DNA of 64,000 nucleotides from Fragum whitleyi (GCA_948146395.1 OX411543.1:34491058-34555057); one strand, 5' to 3'. Shown: positions 48,324 through 57,244, counted from the first letter of the stretch. Notes: generated from the sequence alone by a model not told the origin. Numbers and translations: made by a program.

Positions 48324-49376
48324 TTAATATCCATATAAGATCTTAGCATTTTCACAAGTCATATGCAAGACCTCTCTCACACCTATTCCCCTCCTGTTTG
48401 CTACCTCTCTCCCCACTGAACCAATGAAAGAAGGAGTGCTCAGATTTGCACCTGGTATAGAAGGAAAATAAGGAGAATCAGTCTCCAAAAGTAGACGATT
48501 AAGAGGTACTTCCATAAGACCCGCAAGTTGCTCATTATTAAATGACTTAAGGCCTAAAGTGAAACCGAAGTAACAATTACGGAAATGTGACAACCAACTT
48601 TTAACATCTATTGGATTACCATTAAAACAATGTAAATGGATTGGTTGTAATGGGGCACAGTATTGGTACACCAAAGAGTACACTTTACTATACAAACGCT
48701 GTCCCTCATCAGACTGGTCTCCCCTTATATGTAGAATAAGAGGTTTCCTAAATTGTACATAAGAAAGAGCTTTGACCAGAATTTCCTGTTGCAATGGCCA
48801 TCTTGAGTGATGTTCGGTCATGTCTAACCCAATTTCTCCCAGGGCAGTCACTCTAGGACTGCTGAGTAGTTCTGCAAACCGAGACTCTCTTGAGGGGGTG
48901 AATTCCCCAATTTTGCGAGGATGTACCCCTATAGCAATCTTAAGTCTTGGATCGCTAGGTAAAGACATAGGGTAATCTGCAGGATCACAAAAAACGGCCA
49001 CAGCACCCAGCAAATTTATTGGAACTTCAGGCTTACCGACATGTTTATGACTCAGGACATCATCCAAGGAAATATCAACAGACTTACCGAAAAGCTTCCT
49101 GGCTGTTCGGTCAAGGTGCATGTGACTATCGATTGCCCAGGGCAACTGACTGTCTGGATGAGAGCTCTCTTGCATAGGTGTAGGATTTGAAGTAAGAATA
49201 ACTGGGGGATCCACCTGGTTATTATTATCGTCACATTCTACCCCCCTTTCTTTTGAAGACTCTGGTAGACCTGACTGCATTGCTGTCTGCACAACTTCCT
49301 TCGATGATCCTGGGTTTGCTACTTGAGTGGTTAGAGACTTACACCTTAAATAAAAAATCTGCACAAACAAAAGCAA
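48324..49376 (-). CDS. TatD-family metal-dependent nuclease ORF carried by the LTR element
   Basis: A 350-codon open frame. TatD motifs are complete: DSHMHLD (His85, His87), AIGVHP (His152), GEIGLD (Glu181), PLILHIR (His216), IHLHCF (His249) and LLLETDSPY (Asp300). These are the usual two-metal ligands, so it is probably catalytically competent. TatD proteins are 3' exonucleases or AP-type nucleases on DNA and, for TATDN2, reported on RNA/R-loops. The sequence style is closest to eukaryotic TATDN2-like proteins. The frame begins without ATG; the first in-frame ATG is codon 33 (49280), giving 318 residues. A good splice acceptor (CTTTTGTTTGTGCAG) ends at 49359. It lies between the pol remnant and the polypurine tract, in the position of env. 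Confidence 0.9.
   Translation of the reverse strand: MLLFVQIFYLRCKSLTTQVANPGSSKEVVQTAMQSGLPESSKERGVECDDNNNQVDPPVILTSNPTPMQESSHPDSQLPWAIDSHMHLDRTARKLFGKSVDISLDDVLSHKHVGKPEVPINLLGAVAVFCDPADYPMSLPSDPRLKIAIGVHPRKIGEFTPSRESRFAELLSSPRVTALGEIGLDMTEHHSRWPLQQEILVKALSYVQFRKPLILHIRGDQSDEGQRLYSKVYSLVYQYCAPLQPIHLHCFNGNPIDVKSWLSHFRNCYFGFTLGLKSFNNEQLAGLMEVPLNRLLLETDSPYFPSIPGANLSTPSFIGSVGREVANRRGIGVREVLHMTCENAKILYGY
49358..49375 (-). promoter_or_regulatory. Candidate splice acceptor in front of TatD
   Basis: Minus-strand GCTTTTGTTTGTGCAG followed by ATTTTTTATT. Joined to the LTR donor at 53829, the first AUG downstream would be the in-frame TatD Met at 49280; no ATG lies in the LTR leader segment read just upstream of the donor. 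Confidence 0.6.
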
Positions 49377-49404
49377 ACTTTACATATATTACCATACATA
49401 TGCA

Positions 49405-50514
49405 TTACAATACAAAAATATACAAATTTACTAAAAATATTAACATATCACAGACATAGATCACAGAATCACAAATATCACAGTTAGCTCTTTCTTTTAC
49501 TAAAAAAACTTGTCGGATCCCTCGGCAATTTTTCATTCCAGGACAGACACATGGCCACACTCCTGGATGGCGAACTACCAATTGAAGGCAGAACATCATC
49601 CACTTTTTCTGCAAAACTGGACCAGCTCTTATGGGCTCGAGCACAATGCTTACACCCCCCACAGGGAAGACTGGAAACATCGCCCCCCAGCCGAAAGTTA
49701 TCACAGTAACCAGACTGTTCTGCAACTGTGACAATTGAGCCCCTACAGCGTTTTGCAAGGCATCGGTATCCAATATAAATGTGTCCGTCCTATTGGGTAA
49801 ACTTAACACTGGAGCACTCGTTAAGGCTTCCTTAATCTGATTGAAAGCCCGTTCTTGAGATTCACCCCAATGAAATTCATTTTTTCCTGTCAAACCGTAC
49901 AATGGAGTTGCTAGATTGGCATAGCCCTTTAAGAAGCCCCTGTGGTAATTTGCTAACCCTAAAAACCGTTCTACATCTTTAGAACTTTCAGGGGTAGGCC
50001 AATTTTTAACCGCAGCGACTTGTTCGTCACTTATTTCAAGACCCTCACCCGACACAATTCTGCCTAAAAACTCCACTCGCTTTTGGAAAAACACGCATTT
50101 CTTTGGTTTGAGTTTCAATTGGTACTCCCTGAGTCGCAAAAAGACCCGTCGGAGGTTATCCAAGTGATTCTCAAATGATTTGCCCAACACCATGATATCA
50201 TCAAGGAAAGCCAAGACAATATTCCATACCAAACCCCGCAAAATCATATTTATTGCTCTCGCGAAGGTTGCAGGCGCATTGCATAATCCAAAAGCCATTT
50301 TAACGAACTGAAATAAGCCGTATTTTGTAATAAATGCGGTCTTCGGTTGATCCTCTTCTGCAATTGGGATTTGCCAATATGCAGAGTTGGCGTCAAGTTT
50401 CGAAAACCACACATTACCCATCAAAGTATCTAAACATTCCTCTATTATTGGCAATGGATAAGTGTCTTTTTTCGTAACATTGTTAAGGGCTCTAAAGTCC
50501 AGACACCAACATTT
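49405..50514 (-). pseudogene. Pol, second part: RT palm and truncated RNase H
   Basis: After the fingers deletion the RT resumes in another frame at WCLDFRALNNVTKKDTYPLP. Motif A is SKLDANSAYWQI and the catalytic motif is FLDDI. The connection and the beginning of RNase H follow (FILDTDALQNAVGAQLSQLQ then VITFG). After that the sequence no longer reads as RNase H. In the neighbouring frame (about 49484-49720) a segment with CGGCKHCARAHKSWSSF resembles the Cys-rich region between RNase H and integrase in some Ty3/gypsy elements, then stops. No HHCC or DDE integrase motif was found. Confidence 0.85.
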
Positions 50515-51617
50515 AGATGTTCTTCTTCCTCATTGACAAATTCAATGGGAGTCCGATGCATCTTTTGCTTAATGGGACGCGCATCTCCAGTATCAATTTT
50601 ATGTTCTAAAGCATTAAAATTTCCAAGATCAAAATCATTTTCTGCGAAGACATCGTGAAACTCAAGAATAAGCTTTTTAAATGTTTGAGATTGCTCCACT
50701 GTCAGGTTCTCTATCGACCTTTCATACATACTAGCTAAATGCTCAGGTAAACCCGTCTCATTAGCATCCCCTTTTCTTACTTGATTTAAGCCAAAAGTTT
50801 GTAGCTCACCCGGTATAGGGCAAATTTCTGAATAGGGAAGTGCTCTGGCAATAGCTTGATCTTTTTTCAAAGTTTTGTACTGGTCAGTTAAATTCATTAC
50901 ACAAATAGTGGGCATATCCGTGTCTTTATGGATAGATTTAGCTACCAAAAGGTTATTTATGGTTAAGGGCTCTGCATAATAATTATCTAACTCAAGACCC
51001 CCCACTTTTCCATGAATTAACTTCATACTATTAGGGGGAATGACTACTCTCTTAGAAACTTTTACTTGTGCAATCCTATGAGAACCCTTATTTTGACCTT
51101 TCATGGTTATAGCTAGATCACCCAATTTAAATAAATTTTGACCTACATTTATTTCTGCCCCATATTTCTTGCAAAAATCCAAGCCCAGCAACATGTCATT
51201 TTCAATCGGTGCTACATACACCCATTCATTAAAAAACCTATCACCCAAACCTATGGACACAGGACCCACAACGAATCCTATCATGTCCATGTTTCTGCCA
51301 GCAGTATTTAATTTTACTGTACGGACAGTTGTTGGTTTTGGACTCAGCTTTCCATACAAACAGTCTGAGATGATGGTAACTTCAGCTGCTGAATCAACAA
51401 CAGCTTCAGTCGATACCCCTCCCACACTTACATCAATCACTAACATATTTGCTGAACTTAACTGATTAATGTGTACAACGTCTTTTTCCCTAATTTCAAT
51501 AGGAACTTCGATTTTATTTATCAAGCTATTGTCGGGCTCATCTGAACACTCAATTTCCAGGCCATTTTTATTAAGGGTCAGCTTATGGCCTAGAAGTCCG
51601 ACCCTGAGGAGTTTAAA
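50445..51617 (-). CDS. Pol, first part: retropepsin-like protease and RT entry
   Basis: Open in the -1 frame from the gag slip site; there is no ATG at its start. The aspartic protease has VVDSAAEVTIIS (catalytic Asp in DSA instead of the commoner DSG/DTG) and a downstream LLGLDFC-like hydrophobic-Gly motif. After a linker comes the RT entry HKIDTGDARPIKQKMHRTPI, then FVNEEEEHL. There the frame breaks: about 30 residues of the RT fingers expected from the family are missing and the reading frame shifts, giving a stop at 50445. Confidence 0.85.
   Translation of the reverse strand, partial: FKLLRVGLLGHKLTLNKNGLEIECSDEPDNSLINKIEVPIEIREKDVVHINQLSSANMLVIDVSVGGVSTEAVVDSAAEVTIISDCLYGKLSPKPTTVRTVKLNTAGRNMDMIGFVVGPVSIGLGDRFFNEWVYVAPIENDMLLGLDFCKKYGAEINVGQNLFKLGDLAITMKGQNKGSHRIAQVKVSKRVVIPPNSMKLIHGKVGGLELDNYYAEPLTINNLLVAKSIHKDTDMPTICVMNLTDQYKTLKKDQAIARALPYSEICPIPGELQTFGLNQVRKGDANETGLPEHLASMYERSIENLTVEQSQTFKKLILEFHDVFAENDFDLGNFNALEHKIDTGDARPIKQKMHRTPIEFVNEEEEHLNVGVWTLEPLTMLRKKTLIHCQ
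51559..51617 (-). promoter_or_regulatory. -1 ribosomal frameshift signal: TTTAAAC slip site and pseudoknot
   Basis: In the gag frame, GAT TTA AAC contains T TTA AAC in exact slippery phase (51617-51611). A 5-base spacer TCCTC follows, then stem 1 AGGGTC (51605-51600) pairs perfectly with GACCCT (51579-51574). The loop segment AGGCCAT (51591-51585) pairs perfectly with ATGGCCT (51565-51559), an H-type pseudoknot. The pol frame is the -1 frame and is open from the slip site onward; the gag stop lies inside the structure. Confidence 0.88.
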
Positions 51618-53158
51618 TCTTCACATCTCTCCTCTGTAGAACAGAAATTAACACTTTTCTGACGCTTGGAGGGACATTCTTTAGCAAAATGACCAACACC
51701 CCCGCACTGAAAACATGTGTTTCTATTGGGAGATGTCGGTTGTTTTTTAACTGGACTACGGTTAGGCCCTGGACTGCTTGACCTTTGCTTGTAATTGGAC
51801 AGTCCCGACACTAAATTGATTAATTTATCAAGTTTCTTATCAAAACCATCCAACTTTTTCTCCATAGTCCCCATTCGTTCCTCCAACCGTAACATCCTAT
51901 CACTATTAACAGGGCTTGGTGGACGCGAGAAATTTACTTTATTATTTTTTCTGTCTGCATTGGTGACAGCCTGAACTGAGCAAGACTCATCAGAGTTCAA
52001 CTCAACATTTTGCACCAATCGACCTTTGGAGCCAAAAATCGCAGTATAATTCAATCGCTGCCATCTTACCTCGGATATTGCTTCAAACAGGTCAGAAGGT
52101 CGAACTTTATTAGAGATCACCCTATAACCTGCCTCCTTGTCACAACACCCTTGGCAAAATCTTGTGACTGCCAATGACATTATCTTCTTATGGCCAAAAC
52201 CATCATATGCCCTAGTAGCCAGATCATGAATTCTGTCTGCCCAATCTTCTAATGATTCTTCCGGTCTCTGTGTTTCTGAGGAAAACTGAGCCAGAAGATT
52301 TTCAGGAATATCATTCCTTCCAAATCTTGTAGCCAACTTTTCCTCAATCTCTGGATAGGTTGACCCCGGCCTAGCATCCAGTAAACTGGCGTAATAGTCC
52401 GCAGCCTTCCCACATAGAACCCAAAGCAGACCATCTCTTTTTGCTAAATCCTGAGTCCAGCCACTACTTTTGCAAAAACTCCTGTATTTCCGAAGAAATT
52501 GATTAACGCTGGTTGAACCATCGTATTCAAGAGAATGCGGTATTGAGGGCATCCTGTCCGGTTTATCATGCGATAATTTAGAATATTTACCTCTATTTTT
52601 CGCTTCCTCCAAAAGCACCTGAAATGCTTCTTTATTCTCTTTCTGTTCGAACATTAACGCTGTCAATGCATCCATAAACCTATCTTCCCTATTATACTTT
52701 TCGGGTTCATTGTACCCCTTTTTCCATCCTACTTTCCTATTACCCTCCCTATCCGGCTTTTGTGCATTAAAACCAAACCCCACATCAGCCCCTGCCTGAT
52801 TTATTTTAGGTCTAACCCCAAAATCTTCGCCCCCATAAGTGTTAGGAGCAGGCAATGGCCGTGTTTCATCAGTTTCGTCATCATCTTCCTTTCCTAAGAA
52901 CTGGCCAATGAAGTTTTCGGCCCTTTTTAGCTTTTCCCAATCTTTAACGAATTCTTGATGGGCTTGCTCCGGATAGAAATTGTAATCAATTGCTTCACGG
53001 AAATTTGGTGTGATAGCAAAACCAATAAATTGCACGTTTTGTTCCGTTATAGGCTTTGATTTGCGGAAATTTAAAATCATATCCACCTTTTTCTCCCCTA
53101 TTCCCGGAATTGTCAACAAGGTTTCCCTTGGGGCATGATTTATTGGAATTTTATTCAT
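51590..53158 (-). CDS. Gag polyprotein of the LTR element, with helix-hairpin-helix N terminus
   Basis: 522 residues, apparently intact. Residues 7-32 (HAPRETLLTIPGIGEKKVDM and following) form a helix-hairpin-helix DNA-binding motif with the LxxIPGIGxKxA-type core. A charged linker follows, then a retrotransposon-gag/capsid-like region at about 205-375 (SVNQFLRKYRSF, LLAQFSSETQRPEESLEDWA). A likely coiled coil lies at about 420-453, with one CCHC zinc knuckle at 482-495 (CFQCGGVGHFAKEC). Gag packages the element RNA and forms the particle. It ends just past a TTTAAAC slippery heptamer. The HhH motif is unusual for gag in general; whether relatives share it needs a search. Confidence 0.92.
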   Translation of the reverse strand: MNKIPINHAPRETLLTIPGIGEKKVDMILNFRKSKPITEQNVQFIGFAITPNFREAIDYNFYPEQAHQEFVKDWEKLKRAENFIGQFLGKEDDDETDETRPLPAPNTYGGEDFGVRPKINQAGADVGFGFNAQKPDREGNRKVGWKKGYNEPEKYNREDRFMDALTALMFEQKENKEAFQVLLEEAKNRGKYSKLSHDKPDRMPSIPHSLEYDGSTSVNQFLRKYRSFCKSSGWTQDLAKRDGLLWVLCGKAADYYASLLDARPGSTYPEIEEKLATRFGRNDIPENLLAQFSSETQRPEESLEDWADRIHDLATRAYDGFGHKKIMSLAVTRFCQGCCDKEAGYRVISNKVRPSDLFEAISEVRWQRLNYTAIFGSKGRLVQNVELNSDESCSVQAVTNADRKNNKVNFSRPPSPVNSDRMLRLEERMGTMEKKLDGFDKKLDKLINLVSGLSNYKQRSSSPGPNRSPVKKQPTSPNRNTCFQCGGVGHFAKECPSKRQKSVNFCSTEERCEDLNSSGSDF

Positions 53159-53782
53159 TTTGAACCAAGGAAGTAAGTTTACACATTTTTAAATGTCACC
53201 GAACACAAAAAGCAACAGCTAATGTAGTTGACACTTAAAGCACATAAAGCGACAGCACAATCAAAAATAAAGGATATACAATATCCTACAAATAATTAAT
53301 AAACTTAGGCCTTTGCAATATTACTTGTATTTGGGTAAGGTAGAAAAACACGAAAACCCAAAATTTCACCTAATTTGCAACAATACTAATTCAAGAACTA
53401 TTTAAAACAATTCTCTTTTAAGCACATATGCTATAATTTAAGGTGAAAGCTGGAAATTCAAAATATTTCAACCTAAAACGAACAAATAATTTGCACCATC
53501 CTATTTGACCTTGACTGTAAACATCCAATATGGCGGCGCCCAGCAATTCAACAGACACACGAGTTTGACCTTGCCGAAAAATAAATTTCAACTCGGACAA
53601 CCTAAATGCAAGAATAAATTGACTGACACGCCTAGTAATTGCAATGAATGACAGTAGGAAAACTAATTCTAGAATTTAACAGGTCAGTTCGACCCCCGGC
53701 GTGCATCTTCAAATGAAAAAATTTCACTTGTCGTCTGCAATTGGAATTTTATCCAAAACGCGGTTCAAGTCGCAGCGCCAAT
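53159..53782 (-). other. 5' leader of the LTR element
   Basis: Between the LTR and the gag ATG; includes the primer binding site. No long ORF; a packaging signal would be expected here but was not recognised. Confidence 0.6.
53763..53780 (-). other. Primer binding site
   Basis: On the minus strand, two bases after the LTR, TGGCGCTGCGACTTGAAC begins with the TGG expected for pairing to a tRNA CCA end. The primer tRNA was not identified. Confidence 0.75.
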
Positions 53783-54074
53783 TGTTGTGTAATTGCCACT
53801 TATACGAGGGATAAGAACAACTACTTACTGAAGTCCTGTAGTCGTCCCCGCTAGTGCCGGCACTACCAAGTCTCGGACTGCTAAGCTCCTACAAAGACGT
53901 CGAACGTGTACTGGGGGCGATCTTCTGTGCGCACTGTGGGATATGCTAAATTCCACCCAAGGCGGGAACAATACTGCGCACTGATTGGCTGATATCAGTT
54001 GTTTACACCACCACAGTAATCCACTTCCGGAAGGCTCCAGATCTGGGCTCCGGTTATTGACAATCAACACTACA
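53783..54074 (-). repeat. 5' LTR (element sense)
   Basis: 292 bp; on the minus strand it runs TGTAGTGTTGATTG to TTACACAACA, with TG/CA ends and short imperfect inverted termini. Near its 3' end is a strong splice donor, TTCA|GTAAGTAG, at 53829-53821. Confidence 0.95.
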
Positions 54075-54195
54075 ATTTTTATTGAAAACAATTTCGGGGT
54101 ACTAATGTTGTTTAAACGTCAGATAAACGCTTTCTGCACACAGAACTAATTAGGTCAATAGCGGATAGGTTAGGGTAATAACGGATCGGTAGTTG

Positions 54196-54369
54196 AGGGA
54201 ATGTCTCAAAAGTGACAATGATACTATTAGCCCTTTTGATGTGCTGAAAGAGCTGTATTTAAGCAATTTTGATCCACAAAAGCTCGCAGATCGAACTCAG
54301 ATAGAACTTCAGCAAATTCATATTATTGAAAAATGGGCAGATAAACTGACTTTGCAAACATTTTTGTGA
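54196..54369 (+). pseudogene. Coding-like remnant, unknown protein
   Basis: An open stretch without ATG encodes about 57 residues with protein-like composition (ISPFDVLKELYLSNFDPQKL, then a polar helix with ELQQIHIIEKWADK) and ends in TGA at 54367-54369. It lies just right of the LTR element, in DNA flanked by possible terminal repeats (47553-47571, 56693-56711). It may be the remains of a transposase; nothing is recognised. Confidence 0.35.
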
Positions 54370-54729
54370 AGCAGAAAAATAATCATTGGTTTGATCCTGC
54401 AACCTCGTAGCTGTAGATCTAATTTTTATTTAGCTCTAAAATATTAGAATTCGAACGACAACATACTGCTTTAACTATCGTACTTTTGATGCATATCTCA
54501 CACGAAAAGGGATAACCAGAAATTCCGAAAAAAAAAAATTATATGTTCACCAGCCTATAACTTCTTAAAGAACTATTTGTACCAAGATGCATTCGTACAG
54601 ATTCCCCAAAATAGATTCGGCTTCGGTCATACTGTGAGCTCGTGTTCAAATATTCTCTAATGCATACACATACAGTATCCTGCCTGGCTTGGTGATTAGT
54701 ACAGAGAGCAACAAATTAACCTAGACGAG

Positions 54730-55995
54730 GCACTCAAAGCAGTGTTTTGCTCCCAGACCCAAGTCGCGATCGGCCCCGTGACTGCCAGCTTAGCAACGGC
54801 CACTGAGCCGTCCAAAATCGCCGCTCATGAGCTGGTAACCTGCCTAGCGATCAATATAGATTCGGGGCAAATTGCAGGTTCTGGATGCAAAACACTGCTT
54901 CGAGAGCCCATCTTCGATCGCTGCGCCGCTAAAATCGCGGCTTGACCAAGTCGAGTCGCGACTCCAGCGCGAATTGTTCAAGCTCCGCCGCTATCTACCA
55001 CAGCCTCAACAAACTCTCCACGATTGTAGGGCTTGAATAGAGTAACACGAGGGTATCTTCAACAAACTTCACGAAATAACCATATTTTTTACCTGACAGT
55101 GGGTCTGGTAAACTCAAGATTTTTACCAGATCGAACTAAATTCCTTCAGACATAATGATGGGACACATTGTGTATGTGGCTAGATTTTACCAGTCAGTCG
55201 GTCCTGTATTTCTGTGCAACTTACCAGACCGGCATGATTTATACCAGACATGTCAGTGGGACCGGCAGTATTTCGTGAAGTCTGCTTCAACATAGGGATT
55301 GGTCTATTGGTTCCAGACTGCATTGAGCGTCTCACTTGCATGAACTTTTCGCCTCAGCGCGATCGCCCCACCATGGCTGCCGCCTAGCGACGGCCACTGA
55401 GCCGTCCAAAATCGCCGCTCGAGGGCTGATAACCTGCCTGGGGCGATCGATAGAGATGCAGAGCAAATTCCGGGGTCTCGAGCTGCGATTTTAGCGGCGC
55501 AGCAAAACACTGCTTCGAGAGCGGAGCTGCATTCCCTGCGCCGCTAAAATCGCAGCTCGATCGCGTCGAGGCGAGATTCCAGCGCAATCGCTCTAAAACC
55601 GCTGGCTATCTGCCGCAGCCCCACCAATCTCGCCACGAATGTAGGGCTTGAATAGGGAAACACGATGGTACCTACAACATAGGGATCGGTCCATTGGGTT
55701 GAGCCCTGCATCGAGTGTCTCACTCACGTGGCCGGTTTTGCCTCCGAGTGATTGGCCCACAGCCGCCGCCAAGCGACTGCCACTGAGCCGTCAAAAACCG
55801 CCGCTAGAGGGCCAGTAAAGTGCCTAGCGAGCGATAGAGATGTGGGACAAATTCTGGGGTCTGGGAACGAGATATCCGGTTAGCTAAGGTCGTTGAGCCG
55901 TCCATGATAACGGCTCGACGGACCCATTCACTGCCTAGCGACCAATAGAGATGCGGGGCAAATTCTGGGGTCTGCGAACAAAACACTGCTTCGAG
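54730..55995. repeat. GC-rich repeat cluster
   Basis: Several copies of a GC-rich module in AT-rich surroundings. Shared blocks are CACTGAGCCGTCCAAAATCG, CGATAGAGATGCGG, GCAAATTCTGGGGTCT and AAAACACTGCTTCGAGAG (at about 54890, 55503 and 55979; inverse CAAAGCAGTGTTTTGC at 54734). A second block, GTAGGGCTTGAATAG followed by AACACGATGGTA, recurs at about 55026 and 55640. Open frames here are artefacts of high GC. Confidence 0.75.
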
Positions 55996-57244
55996 AGTTG
56001 ATTGGATTGCCCTCTTATCATGTTCGTTTTCATAAAATCAAAAATGGCAAAATCTGTCTTACCAAACAGTCATTTAAGACCGTTATATATGCAACAGAAA
56101 TAGATATGCAAAAGATAATACATTAATAAAATAGAGATGGAGGCAAAAAGTACCACAAATGCATTCATATTACTTCACTCCGAAACGGATTTCTTAGGCT
56201 TGACAATTGTCTCTGACCTTCAAAGTTGTGGACAGAGTTATACATTGATGTCGCAAGAATGAAATTTGTCATACTGTAATAAATCAGGAATATTCAAGAT
56301 TTTATGGGGTTTAGACAAAGATTAGCCAGAGCCTTCATTTTGCGTTTGTGATAATCTGAAACAGCTATAATACTTGAAGAGATGAAGACGTTTGTGAGTT
56401 CCATTGTCATGAAAAATAATTGAACACAGTAAATATTTAAGTGCTCACAGTAATTTGTTGGATTTTAGTGGCTTAAATAAATCAGCATACCCCCAATCAT
56501 GTATTGATGCATAGCTTTATTTGCCGGATAAAAGATAAAATAACTCTTTTAGCATTAACTGACTGTTTTATGCTTTATATTTGTCTTTTTCAGTGCATTG
56601 GGAAAATCTGAATCATGATTTTTTAGTTTTGTTTTTTTTTGAAGTTGATGTTCACTTTTAGACAGCCCCCGTGAAACCATTTCCACTCGCAAGAACTATC
56701 CGTTACTGCCCGAATCGGGAGATGTTTTCATCAGGCGATATTTTAGTAAATTTTGGCCAATTTTCTTTATAGATGTGTTGATATAATGGGAAATAAGGTA
56801 ATTTACAAAATGATACCAAGAACTTGTTGATTGGTTTTGATTTACATGAACACTACACGTCCGAGCGCCTGCTGTTGCATTTACTCTGGACCTGAAAAAT
56901 GCAGCTTCCGGTTACCTCGTTTTGGTTGCAGCGAATTGAAAGTACAAAATCAAATGTAAACAAAAGAGAATTTGGCTAAGAAATCCCTTGAATATTAAAT
57001 TATGCCACGGTAAAATTAATTTTATTGAAATATTCCGTTAAAAATATAGAGATCGATTTCGAAACAACCTATTCGCTATACCCCGAAATCCGCTACTGCC
57101 TAAACAACTGTATTGACAAGATTCAAAGGGTGGATTCTTTCAAAAACATACCTGTCAAGTCACAAGCATTGCGTGTGTGTCACACGAATTTTGTACCTGA
57201 ATCATGCTCACACACTTAGCTGACTCAATCACACACATTTTTAA
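55996..57244. other. PPP6C intron stretch, no gene seen
   Basis: AT-rich. The only notable piece is AACTATCCGTTACTGCCCG at 56693-56711, inverse-related to CAGGCAGTAGCGGATAGTT at 47553-47571. Confidence 0.45.

Larger units (their letters stand above)
47657..54074 (-). mobile_element. Ty3/gypsy-type LTR retrotransposon carrying a TatD nuclease
   Basis: 6418 bp flanked by ATTT at 47653-47656 and 54075-54078. Order in the element's sense: 5' LTR 54074-53783, primer binding site, gag 53158-51590, frameshift signal, protease and first RT residues 51617-50445, RT and start of RNase H about 50514-49405, TatD ORF 49376-48324, polypurine tract, 3' LTR 47948-47657. The two LTRs look identical over 292 bp. 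The polymerase is damaged (RT fingers deleted, RNase H cut short) and no integrase was recognised, so this copy must have been mobilised with enzymes from a relative. It lies antisense to PPP6C in intron 1. Confidence 0.93.

Noticed and set aside
48324..49376. TatD ORF as bacterial contamination or a bacterial transfer
   Set aside because: It lies within one LTR-to-LTR unit in the same orientation as gag-pol, next to the polypurine tract, with a eukaryotic-type splice acceptor and TATDN2-like sequence style.
49376..49376. Start codon at the 5' end of the TatD open frame
   Set aside because: The first codon is TTG, not a usual eukaryotic start; the first in-frame ATG is at 49280.
55304..55587. 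Overlapping ORFs in the GC-rich cluster
   Set aside because: Explained by high GC and few stops; the encoded peptides have no recognisable features.
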